DNA from: Leucobacter sp. UBA1945
GTDB taxonomy: Bacteria > Actinomycetota > Actinomycetes > Actinomycetales > Microbacteriaceae
Direction of reading: 5' to 3'
Assembly (NCBI GenBank): GCA_002336855.1
Contig: DDEV01000049.1
Coordinates: 1 to 12,597, forward strand
DNA: 12,597 nt
The notes beneath the pieces were generated by a model, which ran no database searches, had not been told where the DNA came from, and saw only the letters and a list, made by a program, of their open reading frames with translations. Shown one piece after another: positions 1-7,499 of the stretch; positions within the stretch are counted from its first letter, which is position 1, and each line of letters opens with the position of its first letter. A program made the position numbers and the translations under genes.

Positions 1-541
1 TCGGCGAGGCGAGGCGCCCACTCGCATCTGACGTCTCGTGCGCCAAACTGGCCAGCGGGGCCGGCAGCGGCGAGATCGCCGCGCCGTCGCGCACCCGCCC
101 GGGCAGCGCGACGCAGACGCGCAGCAGGGGGCCGCAGCCCTCGAGCGTGGCGACGAGACCGCCGAGCAGTTTCGAGGCCCACACCGCGATGTCATCGTCT
201 TTCGAGAACGCCGGGGTCGCTTCGACACGGGAGCCGACCGTGCGACCCGAGAGATCGAGCGCGACCGCATAACTGCTGCGCAGTCCGAGGCTGAGTCCGA
301 GCACGTGCCCGAGCGCGCTCGGCACGCCCAGGCCAGAGGCTCGCCTGCCCGGCCCTTCGACCGGATCGATCCAGCGAGCTTCGACAAGCCCGGCCTCTTC
401 GAGTTCGGTCACCAGTCTGGCGACGGTCGCTTTGCTCAGCCCGGTCACGCCCATGAGATCGCCCCTGGTCATCGTGCCGCCCTCGAGCAGGCGCTCGAAG
501 GCGTGCGCGAGGTTGCGCACTCGGGCGGGGGCGTTCGTCAT
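1..541 (-). CDS. ROK-family transcriptional regulator, N-terminal 180 codons (3' end beyond the window)
   Basis: The frame is open from an ATG at 541 to the left window edge, so only the N-terminal part is present. Residues about 20-56 form a winged helix-turn-helix with the recognition segment GLSKATVARLVTELEEAGLV, typical of NagC/XylR-type ROK regulators. A start of the ROK actin-like ATPase fold follows at about residues 79-105 (GHVLGLSLGLRSSYAVALDL), with a LPGRV motif near 146-150 matching the family's conserved PG segment. Such proteins usually repress sugar or amino-sugar genes and respond to a bound sugar. No kinase motif or zinc-binding cysteine cluster can be judged, because that part lies outside the window. 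The start is supported by GGGAGG at 550-555, 8 nt upstream. The gene lies 61 bp downstream of the FAD/Fe-S dehydrogenase on the same strand and may be cotranscribed with it. Family assignment is confident; the effector is unknown. Confidence 0.85.
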   Translation of the reverse strand, partial: MTNAPARVRNLAHAFERLLEGGTMTRGDLMGVTGLSKATVARLVTELEEAGLVEARWIDPVEGPGRRASGLGVPSALGHVLGLSLGLRSSYAVALDLSGRTVGSRVEATPAFSKDDDIAVWASKLLGGLVATLEGCGPLLRVCVALPGRVRDGAAISPLPAPLASLAHETSDASGRLASP

Positions 542-549
542 CCCCCTAT

Positions 550-555
550 CCTCCC
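550..555 (-). promoter_or_regulatory. Ribosome binding site of the ROK gene
   Basis: GGGAGG on the minus strand, 8 nt before the ATG at 541. It fixes the start of a gene that is otherwise truncated by the window edge. Confidence 0.6.
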
Positions 556-602
556 ATCCGCGCGCGCCCGTACGTCGATCTGGCGCTCGAAACGTGCGGC
601 GG

Positions 603-3482
603 TTAGCGAGCCTCCTCTTCACCCTGCGGCGCACGGTCAAGCGCGATCGCCAGATGCTCGCTCGCCCGCAGGGGCTCGATCTGCGATACCTGCATTGCGC
701 AGCTGAAGCCATCGGTGAGAATCAGGGCGTCCTCACCGCCCTTCGCGATCGCCGGGATGATCGAGTGCTCGGCGACCTTCATCGATGTATCGAAGTGCTC
801 TGCCTCGAAGCCGAAGTTGCCGGCCACACCGCAGCACGACGAAGACTCAGACACGTTGCCGACGCCCCACGCCCGCAGCACTCGGCGCTGGGCGGCGGGC
901 CCGAACGCCGCATGCTCGTGACAGTGCGTTTGCAACACGGCAGTGGCAGGCGCTGGTGCGCTCGGGCGCCAGCCTCGCCCGATAGCCTCGTCAACGGCAA
1001 CCGCGAAGCTGCGCACTCGCGCCGCGACCCGCTTCGCGGCATCGCCCGGAACGAGCTTGGGTGCGTCGTCGCGAATCGTGGCCGCGCAACTCGGTTCGAG
1101 CACCACGATGTCTCGATCCGTGCCGTCGTCGAGTGTGCGCACGAGGTTCGCAAGCCGCTTCGCCGCGCCGTCGCGCTGACCCGTCGATACCCAGGTCAGC
1201 CCGCAACAGGCATCCGGCGTGCAACCAACACTCGCGCCTGCATCTCGCAGCACGCGAGCGGCGGCGGGCACGACCTCCGGCCGAAATGCCTTCGTGAAGC
1301 TGTCGACGAAGATGAGCGTGTCGCCCTGGGGCTCGAACTGCGCCTCGCGCACCCGCTCGACGTACTGACGGTGCGGTCGGAAGGCGGGCAGCTTTCGTCG
1401 TGCGCTGATGCCGAGCTTCTCTGCAACCCAGCGGAAGGGAGCGAGCTTGGTGCCCCAGTTCGCAAGCGCACTGACCCGGGTGAGCAGTGGCAACCAGCGC
1501 GGCAGCCAGCCAATCGAGTAGTGAGTGAAGGGGCGCAGCTTGCCCCGGTAATGGTCGTTGATCAGCTCAGACTTCGCCTCAGCCATGTCGACCCCCGTGG
1601 GGCAGTCGGTCGAGCATGCCTTGCACGAGAGGCAGAGATCGAGCGCCTCGCGCACCTCTGGCACTGCCCAGCCGCCGGCGACGGTGCCCTGGCCACGAGC
1701 CAGCTCCTGCAGCACTCGGGCACGGCCGCGTGTCGAGTCCTTCTCATCCTGGGTGGCGCGGTAGCTCGGGCACATGAACCCGCCAGATGTCGCCCGGCAG
1801 CGCCCCACGCCGATGCAGGCGTGCGAGTTGCCGACGAACGCGCCCAGTTGGCCACCGGCATCAGCGTGCGCCTGCGACACGACGACCGGGTCGGGCAGGC
1901 CCACGAGCGCGAGCGATTCGGTGAAGGGTGCGGCGTCTACGATGATGCCGGGGTTCAGTAGGCCAGCAGGATCCCAGATGCGCTTGAACTCGCGAAACAT
2001 GCCCATGATCTCTGGCGAGTACATCACGTCGAGCAGCGATCCTCGCGCCCGACCATCGCCGTGCTCGCCCGAAAGAGAGCCGCCGTGCTTGACGACGATC
2101 TCGGCGGCGCGACGCATGAACGACTCGAAATTCGCGCGGCCCTCGTCGCTGCGCAGCTCGAAGTCGAGACGCATGTGCACGCAGCCCGCGCCGAAGTGCC
2201 CATACATGGAGGCCGTGTAGCCGTGCTCGTCGATGACGGGAAGCAGCTCTGCGAGATAGTCGGCGAGACGTTCGGGGGCGACCGCCGAGTCCTCCCAGCC
2301 GGGCCAGGTCTGCACCCCGTCGAGGCGCTTCGACGAGAGGCCCGCCCCGTCTTCGCGCACACGCCACAGCTTCGCGCGATCCTCGCCCGAAGTCGCGATC
2401 ACGTGGTCACGCATGCGGCCGGACTCGCGCAAGCGGTCGACAAGATCGTTGCAGCGCTGCGCCGCAGCCTCGATGGTGTCGGCCGAGAACTCGACCATCA
2501 CGTAGGCGACGCCACCTGGAAGCCCGGCGACGCTGTCTGGCCCGCGACGGTGCCGCATGATGTCGACGATAGACGCGTTCAGGCCCTCGATCGCGCTCGG
2601 CCGCAGCTCGAGCATGGCCATGACGTCGCGTGCGGAGTCGACCGTCGAGTCGTAGCCGACGCAGAGCAGCGCCGTCGGGCCCGGCTTCGGAACGAGCCCT
2701 ACCCGGGCGCGAAGAATCAACGCACACGTACCCTCGCTGCCTGCGAGCGCGCGGGCGATGTGGAATCCGTTTTCGGGCAGCAGATTCGCAAGGTGATACC
2801 CCGAAACCTGCCTCGGAATGGTGCCGAGCTCGGTCCGCAGTGCGGCGAGATGCTTGCCCCGCAACAGGCCGAGCGCCTCGTTCAGCCGCTCGGCGCGATC
2901 GAGGGCATAGGCGTCGTGCGGGTCGAACGCCCGAAGCCCGCCCTGCGCGGCGATCAGGTGCGCCCCGTCTGCCGTGAGCAGTTCGACCTCGTGCACGTGA
3001 TGCGACATGCGCCCGTACTCGACCGAGTGATTGCCGCACGCGTCGTTGCCGATCGATCCGCCGATGGTGGCGCGAGACATCGACGACGGATCGGGGGCAA
3101 AAGTCAGCTCGCCACCGGTGAGGCTCTCGACCTCGGTGCGCAACTCGCTCATCACCACGCCAGCGTCGACCCACACGGTGCGCGAATCGCGGTCGATTTC
3201 GCCGACCGACCGCAGTCGGCGCGAGAGGTCGAGAATCACGCCATCCCCGACGGCGTTGCCCGCCATCGAGGTGCCGCCGCCGCGAAACGTCACCGGAATC
3301 TCGGCCTCGCGACAAACCCGCAAGACCTCGCGACAGTCTTCGACCGTCCTCGGAAACACCACTGCTCCTGGCCGCACACGATAGTTCGAGGCGTCGTAAG
3401 AGTACTCCATGAGCCGGCGCGAAGAAGAGTCAACTTCAATGCCGTGGCTACGCAGCTTCTCGACCAGCGCTGGGGACTGCAT
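603..3482 (-). CDS. Fused FAD-binding / Fe-S oxidoreductase, D-lactate dehydrogenase-like (959 aa)
   Basis: Probably oxidises D-lactate or a related 2-hydroxyacid at the inner face of the membrane and passes electrons through FAD and Fe-S centres to the respiratory chain. Numbering is from the ATG at 3482. Residues about 36-261 are the PCMH-type FAD-binding domain (FRGGGTSMAGNAVGDG at 66-81, GGSIGNDACGNHSVEYG at 141-157). Residues about 265-520 are the FAD-oxidase C-terminal domain with SGEHGDG at 471-477. A first Cys set follows (C556, C562, C571, in the context MCPSYRAT), then a ferredoxin-like CxxCxxCxxxCP set (C617, C620, C623, C627). Two CCG-type Cys-rich motifs appear at about 759-760 and 883-884. 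This fuses what GlcD and GlcF do as separate proteins; length and order fit the large fused Dld family. An ATG nine codons upstream (3509) is also in frame, but the start at 3482 has the far better ribosome site. The exact hydroxyacid substrate cannot be read from sequence. Confidence 0.9.
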   Translation of the reverse strand: MQSPALVEKLRSHGIEVDSSSRRLMEYSYDASNYRVRPGAVVFPRTVEDCREVLRVCREAEIPVTFRGGGTSMAGNAVGDGVILDLSRRLRSVGEIDRDSRTVWVDAGVVMSELRTEVESLTGGELTFAPDPSSMSRATIGGSIGNDACGNHSVEYGRMSHHVHEVELLTADGAHLIAAQGGLRAFDPHDAYALDRAERLNEALGLLRGKHLAALRTELGTIPRQVSGYHLANLLPENGFHIARALAGSEGTCALILRARVGLVPKPGPTALLCVGYDSTVDSARDVMAMLELRPSAIEGLNASIVDIMRHRRGPDSVAGLPGGVAYVMVEFSADTIEAAAQRCNDLVDRLRESGRMRDHVIATSGEDRAKLWRVREDGAGLSSKRLDGVQTWPGWEDSAVAPERLADYLAELLPVIDEHGYTASMYGHFGAGCVHMRLDFELRSDEGRANFESFMRRAAEIVVKHGGSLSGEHGDGRARGSLLDVMYSPEIMGMFREFKRIWDPAGLLNPGIIVDAAPFTESLALVGLPDPVVVSQAHADAGGQLGAFVGNSHACIGVGRCRATSGGFMCPSYRATQDEKDSTRGRARVLQELARGQGTVAGGWAVPEVREALDLCLSCKACSTDCPTGVDMAEAKSELINDHYRGKLRPFTHYSIGWLPRWLPLLTRVSALANWGTKLAPFRWVAEKLGISARRKLPAFRPHRQYVERVREAQFEPQGDTLIFVDSFTKAFRPEVVPAAARVLRDAGASVGCTPDACCGLTWVSTGQRDGAAKRLANLVRTLDDGTDRDIVVLEPSCAATIRDDAPKLVPGDAAKRVAARVRSFAVAVDEAIGRGWRPSAPAPATAVLQTHCHEHAAFGPAAQRRVLRAWGVGNVSESSSCCGVAGNFGFEAEHFDTSMKVAEHSIIPAIAKGGEDALILTDGFSCAMQVSQIEPLRASEHLAIALDRAPQGEEEAR

Positions 3483-3487
3483 GAACG

Positions 3488-3494
3488 CCTCCTC
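3488..3494 (-). promoter_or_regulatory. Strong ribosome binding site that decides the dehydrogenase start
   Basis: GAGGAGG on the minus strand, 5 nt before the ATG at 3482. The alternative ATG at 3509 has only a weaker GCGAGG upstream, so translation from 3482 is preferred. Confidence 0.65.
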
Positions 3495-3534
3495 GTCAGT
3501 GATGCGCATACCAAGCCTCGCACCACTGAATAAC

Positions 3535-3543
3535 TGTATAACA
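3535..3543 (-). promoter_or_regulatory. Candidate extended -10 promoter of the dehydrogenase gene
   Basis: The minus strand reads TGTTATACA: a TATACA hexamer preceded by TG and one base, which is the extended -10 pattern. Transcription would begin near 3528, giving a leader of about 46 nt to the preferred ATG at 3482. The hexamer about 17 bp upstream matches the -35 consensus poorly (TGATCA), consistent with an extended -10 promoter or with activator dependence. This is read by eye. Confidence 0.35.
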
Positions 3544-3556
3544 CTTCTGGATTTCC

Positions 3557-3580
3557 CTGATCATCCTTCGGGATGAGCAG
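3557..3580. repeat. Hairpin/palindrome with TTCG loop in the divergent intergenic region
   Basis: TCATCC (3561-3566), loop TTCG (3567-3570) and GGATGA (3571-3576) form a perfect 6-bp stem. After one A/G mismatch the stem extends by CTG (3557-3559) with CAG (3578-3580). A further inverted copy of the half-site, AGGATGAT, lies at 3593-3600 opposite ATCATCCT at 3560-3567. The element sits about 30-50 bp upstream of the predicted dehydrogenase transcription start. I take it as a possible operator rather than a terminator, because no T-tract follows on either strand. I see no convincing promoter for the rightward exporter gene in the rest of this 270-bp gap. Confidence 0.4.
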
Positions 3581-3742
3581 AAATGGCACTTGAGGATGAT
3601 GTGGCGCCTGCGCACGCTCGGCAGACTGGAATCATCGGCGCAGATTGTCTCGGCGCGAGCACCCCCACTCGCGCGATTACAGGCTGCGCCGATCCAGCTC
3701 TCACGCGCCACGCGCGATCCACCCGCACCGCCCGCAATGCCC

Positions 3743-3748
3743 GGAAGG
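3743..3748 (+). promoter_or_regulatory. Ribosome binding site of the RND exporter
   Basis: GGAAGG, 4 nt before the ATG at 3753. Together with the onset of typical RND N-terminal sequence it selects this start over an in-frame upstream ATG at 3645. Confidence 0.5.
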
Positions 3749-3752
3749 CCCC

Positions 3753-6700
3753 ATGACGTTCCTCACTCGCACCAGCCTGAAGAACCGACTCGTTGTCGGT
3801 CTCATCACCGCAGCGGTCGCGCTGTTCGGCCTGTTCTCGATGAGCGCGCTCAAGCAAGAGCTGATGCCGTCGATGACCGCACCGATGGCGTTCATCATGA
3901 TCGACGCGCAGGGCCTCGCCCCCGAAGAGATGTCGCGCACAGTCACTGAACCGGCCGAGCAGTCGCTCATGGCCGTGCCAGGTGTGAAGAGCGTCACCTC
4001 GACGACCTCATCAGGCTCGGCGCAGCTGCAGGTCGAGTGGGAATTCGGGAGCGACGACGACGAGACGCTGCGCGCGGTGAAGAACGCGGTCGAGGGGCTG
4101 AAGCCGATTCTTCCGGCAGACGCGCAGAGCCAGGTGTTCTCGGGCGGTACCGATGGCATTCCCGCGATGATGATCAGCGCCGGCACCTCGAAGAGCGACG
4201 AAGACTTCGGCGAGAAGCTCGCGCAGACGGTCGTGCCCGCACTGCAGGGCGTAAGCGGCGTGCAACGTGTCGAACTCGCGGGCCGTGAAGAGCAGCGCAT
4301 CATGATCGACCTGCGCCCGGCAGACGTCGCGCGACTGAAGGTCGAGCCCGCCACGATCGCCGCCCTGCTGCAGACGTACGGGGCGGCGGTGCCCGCTGGC
4401 GAGGCGCCGGGCGCCGACGGCAAGGTTGCGGTCACGGTTGGTCAGGGCATTGCTTCGATCGAGGATCTCCAGGCCCTGCCCGTGACGAACTCCGAGGGAG
4501 AGGTCGTTCGCGTCGCGGACTTCGCAGACGTGCACCTCGAGACCGTGCCGCAGGGCAGCATCTCGCGCGTGAACGGCAAGTCGGCCCTCACGCTGCAGAT
4601 CATGCCGGCGCAGGGCGCGAACGTGGTCGACATCTCGCACGGCGTGAACGCCGAGCTCGACCGTCTCGCCCCGACCCTGCACGCGGACTTCGTGACCGTG
4701 TTCGATCAGGCTCCGTTCATCGAGCAGTCCATCCACGACTTGTCGGTCGAGGGCGGCCTCGGCCTGCTCTTCGCGGTGCTCGTGATCTTGGCGTTCCTCG
4801 GCTCGTGGCGGTCGACCATCATCGCGGCCGTGTCGATCCCACTGTCACTGCTGATCACCCTGATCGGTCTGCTCTGGAGCGGCAACACCCTGAACATTCT
4901 GACGCTCGGCGCGCTCACCATCGCGATCGGCCGCGTCGTCGACGACTCGATCGTGGTGATCGAGAACATCAGTCGAAGGCGGCCGCGAAACGCCGACGGC
5001 ACTCCCGGGCCGCTCACCGCCGAGGGCGTCATCGCCTCCGTGCGTCAGGTGGCCGGCGCCATCACCGCGTCGACGCTGACCACCGTCGCGGTGTTCGCAC
5101 CGATCGCGCTCGTGTCTGGCATGGCTGGCCAGCTGTTTCGCCCGTTCGCGATCACGGTGACCATCGCGTTGCTCGCGTCGCTCGTCGTTGCGCTCACGGT
5201 GGTGCCGGTGTTGGCGTTCTGGTTCATGCAGAAGGGCCGCACTGCTCACGCAACTGCAGCAAGTACGACCGACTCAGCTGAACACCCTGACGACCTGGCA
5301 GAGATTCACACCGCTCCCGACCGGCTGCAGCGCGCGATCATGCCGACACTCTCGGCGACGAGGCGCCACCCCGTAATCACGATCATCGTGTCGGTCGTGC
5401 TGCTCGTGGCGACGCTCGGCATGAGCGGGTTCATTCGCACAGACTTTCTCGGATCCTCTGGCGCCGAGAGCCTGCAGCTCGTGCAGACGCCGCCCAAGGG
5501 TGCAGACGATCTGCTCGAAGCCGCGAAGCCTGTCGAGAAGGCGCTCGTCGGCGTCGAAGGTGTGCGTGACGTGCTCACCGACATTCCGGTCGGCGGCGCC
5601 GGCACCGCGACCGAAATCACCTACACCGTCATGCTCGAAGACGGAGCAGATGCCGAGCAGACCGGCGATCGCGTCGAGAAGGCGATGGAGCGCGTTCGCA
5701 ACATCGGCGAGGTGCAGTTGCTCACACAAGACGCCTTCGTCGGCGGCGCGAGCGACGGCATCAACCTGCAGATTCGCGGCAACGACCCCGTCGCGCTGCG
5801 AGAGGCCAGCAAGCTACTCGAGGAGAAGCTGAAGGGCGCGGGCGGTGTGCAGTCCGTGCGCAGCGAGCTCGCGGGCGAACAGCCGGTGGTGCGCGTCAAG
5901 CTCGACGAGCTGAAGGCGGCGAAGGTCGGCTACGACCCGACGACCGTCGCGCAGGCCATTCGCGCAGCCCTCGAGGGCCAGACGGTCGGCAAGCTCATGC
6001 TGAACGGCAGCGACCGAACGATCATGGTGCGCACGCCCGGCTCGGGCAAGTCTGCCGAAGAGCTCGGGGCACTCATGCTGCCGGTCACCCCGCAGCAAAC
6101 CGCCGAGGCCCGCAAGCTGGCTGCAGACAAGCTGACCGCAGATGCTGAAGCGGCCGCCGAGCACTCGCGCAATGAGGCGAGCGCCGAGATGAGCTCGCAG
6201 ATCAGCGAGGCGAACTCGCAGCGAGCAGAGCTGGTTGCGCAGATTGCTGAGCTGAACGCGCAGCTGCAGGCGCTCATGAACGCGCCGATTGTGCCGGGGC
6301 CCGTGCTCGACCCCGACGATGCCGCAATGGCGAAGGCCCAGCAGGAGCGCGCCGAACAGATCGCGGCCCTGCAGTCGGCGCTCGCAGGCGCACAGGGCGG
6401 CATCGAGGGCATCGATCAGCAGATCTCGGCGCTGCGCACGGCGCAGAGCGACGCCGCGAACGCCGTTGCCGAGCAGCAGAAGGCCGAGGCCGAGCAGAAG
6501 GCGGCAATGGAGGTGAACGGCACTGCGATCCCGCTCTCTGCAATCGCAGAGGTCACCGAAGAGCTCACCGCGCCCACGATCACCCGCGCCGACGGCGACC
6601 GCCAGGTGGCGCTGACCGTGACCCCGAAGAAGGGCCAGCTCGATCGGGCGAACGCCGCGGTGCAGAACGCGATCGATACGGTCGAGCTGCCCTCGGGCGT

Positions 6701-7394
6701 CACGTTCGAGCTGGGCGGAGTGAGCGCCGAGCAGGACGAGGCGTTCACGCAGCTGTTTGCCGCGATGATCGCGGCGATCCTGCTCGTCATGCTCGTGATG
6801 GTGGCGACCTTCCGCAGCTTCCGCGGACCGTTCGTGCTGCTGGTGTCGATCCCGTTCGCCGCGACCGGCGCGCTGCTCGGCCTCCTGCTCACGAACACCG
6901 CGCTCGGCCTGCCCGCGATGATCGGTCTGCTCATGCTGATCGGCATCGTGGTGACGAACGCGATCGTGCTCATGGATCTGATCAACCGCCTGCGCGAGGC
7001 CGGCGCACCGCTCGAAGAGGCGGTCGAGCACGGCACCCGCCTGCGTCTGCGTCCGATCCTCATGACGGCTGCGGCGACCATCTTCGCGCTCGTGCCGATG
7101 TCTCTGGGCCTCACCGGTGGTGGCGTCTTCATCTCGAAGCCGCTCGCGATCGTCGTGATCGGCGGGCTCATCTCGTCGACGCTGCTGACGCTGGTGCTCG
7201 TGCCGATCCTGTATACGCTCGTCGAACGCCGCCACCTGCGCAAGACTCAGAAGCGGGCCGACCGCCGCGAGCGCCGCGAAGAGAAGCGGGCGGCCAAGGC
7301 GGCGGGCATGCCTGTTGCGGCAAGCCCAGCGGAAGCGGCCGGGCAGGGCAACCAGCCGACCACCACCCTCGAGAAGCTGATCGACGAGGCGTAG
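3753..7394 (+). CDS. RND-superfamily efflux permease (AcrB/SwrC-like) with a long inserted coiled-coil hairpin, 1213 aa
   Basis: A probable proton-driven exporter in the cytoplasmic membrane. TM1 spans about residues 12-32. The first large external loop runs to about 330. TM2-TM6 lie at about 333-492, with the paired Asp residues D397-D398 in GRVVDDSIVVIEN (TM4), the proton-relay acids of the family. TM7 is near 540-560, the second external loop runs to about 1000, and TM8-TM12 span about 1001-1157. The position of AcrB's TM10 lysine is Thr1068 (GIVVTNAIV). The second loop carries an extra block at about 780-919: two Ala/Glu/Gln-rich helices of roughly 63 residues around a Pro-rich turn (about 844-856). 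It sits between LGALMLPV and NGTAIPLSAIAEV, where AcrB has a short hairpin. The C-terminus is a very basic cytosolic tail (about 1158-1185). The start at 3753 is chosen because upstream codons encode non-RND, Arg/His-rich sequence. No adaptor or TolC-like gene adjoins it. The substrate is unknown: drug, lipid, surfactant or siderophore are all possible. Confidence 0.88.
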   Translation: MTFLTRTSLKNRLVVGLITAAVALFGLFSMSALKQELMPSMTAPMAFIMIDAQGLAPEEMSRTVTEPAEQSLMAVPGVKSVTSTTSSGSAQLQVEWEFGSDDDETLRAVKNAVEGLKPILPADAQSQVFSGGTDGIPAMMISAGTSKSDEDFGEKLAQTVVPALQGVSGVQRVELAGREEQRIMIDLRPADVARLKVEPATIAALLQTYGAAVPAGEAPGADGKVAVTVGQGIASIEDLQALPVTNSEGEVVRVADFADVHLETVPQGSISRVNGKSALTLQIMPAQGANVVDISHGVNAELDRLAPTLHADFVTVFDQAPFIEQSIHDLSVEGGLGLLFAVLVILAFLGSWRSTIIAAVSIPLSLLITLIGLLWSGNTLNILTLGALTIAIGRVVDDSIVVIENISRRRPRNADGTPGPLTAEGVIASVRQVAGAITASTLTTVAVFAPIALVSGMAGQLFRPFAITVTIALLASLVVALTVVPVLAFWFMQKGRTAHATAASTTDSAEHPDDLAEIHTAPDRLQRAIMPTLSATRRHPVITIIVSVVLLVATLGMSGFIRTDFLGSSGAESLQLVQTPPKGADDLLEAAKPVEKALVGVEGVRDVLTDIPVGGAGTATEITYTVMLEDGADAEQTGDRVEKAMERVRNIGEVQLLTQDAFVGGASDGINLQIRGNDPVALREASKLLEEKLKGAGGVQSVRSELAGEQPVVRVKLDELKAAKVGYDPTTVAQAIRAALEGQTVGKLMLNGSDRTIMVRTPGSGKSAEELGALMLPVTPQQTAEARKLAADKLTADAEAAAEHSRNEASAEMSSQISEANSQRAELVAQIAELNAQLQALMNAPIVPGPVLDPDDAAMAKAQQERAEQIAALQSALAGAQGGIEGIDQQISALRTAQSDAANAVAEQQKAEAEQKAAMEVNGTAIPLSAIAEVTEELTAPTITRADGDRQVALTVTPKKGQLDRANAAVQNAIDTVELPSGVTFELGGVSAEQDEAFTQLFAAMIAAILLVMLVMVATFRSFRGPFVLLVSIPFAATGALLGLLLTNTALGLPAMIGLLMLIGIVVTNAIVLMDLINRLREAGAPLEEAVEHGTRLRLRPILMTAAATIFALVPMSLGLTGGGVFISKPLAIVVIGGLISSTLLTLVLVPILYTLVERRHLRKTQKRADRRERREEKRAAKAAGMPVAASPAEAAGQGNQPTTTLEKLIDEA

Positions 7395-7424
7395 CCTGGC
7401 AGCCTGATCCGGGTCGTCCCGAAC

Positions 7425-7467
7425 CTCACTTCCTGGTTATTGGAATTTCCAATAACCAGGAAGTGAG
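7425..7467. terminator. Perfect 43-nt palindrome, probable bidirectional terminator
   Basis: Two 21-nt arms (7425-7445 and 7447-7467) are exact reverse complements around a single central T at 7446. The arms run from CTCACTTCC at the outside to TTGGAA at the centre. The element lies 31 bp after the stop of the exporter gene and 33 bp after the stop of the leftward zinc operon, so it could end both transcripts. There is no clear U-tract on either side, and the stem is only moderately GC-rich. A dispersed palindromic repeat or a protein-binding site therefore remains possible. Confidence 0.7.
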
Positions 7468-7499
7468 CGGCGAAAAGCGTACTCCCTCGCGCCCGGGTC

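Noticed and set aside
432..3533. Long open frames on the plus strand (about 432-1961 and 2061-3533) opposite the dehydrogenase
   Set aside because: Their translations are Arg/His/Ala-rich with no family features, while the minus-strand frame encodes complete FAD and Fe-S motifs. They are high-GC antisense shadows.
3557..3580. Hairpin considered as an intrinsic terminator
   Set aside because: It lies between divergent genes, so there is no transcript to end, and no T-tract follows on either strand.
3645..3752. N-terminal extension of the RND exporter by 36 residues from an ATG at 3645
   Set aside because: The extra residues are Arg/His/Pro-rich and precede a normal RND N-terminus at 3753 that has its own GGAAGG site.
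5814..7235. A 473-codon minus-strand frame opposite the RND exporter
   Set aside because: It is a His/Arg/Glu-rich, repetitive-looking translation that mirrors the coiled-coil codons; it has no ribosome site and no recognisable domain.
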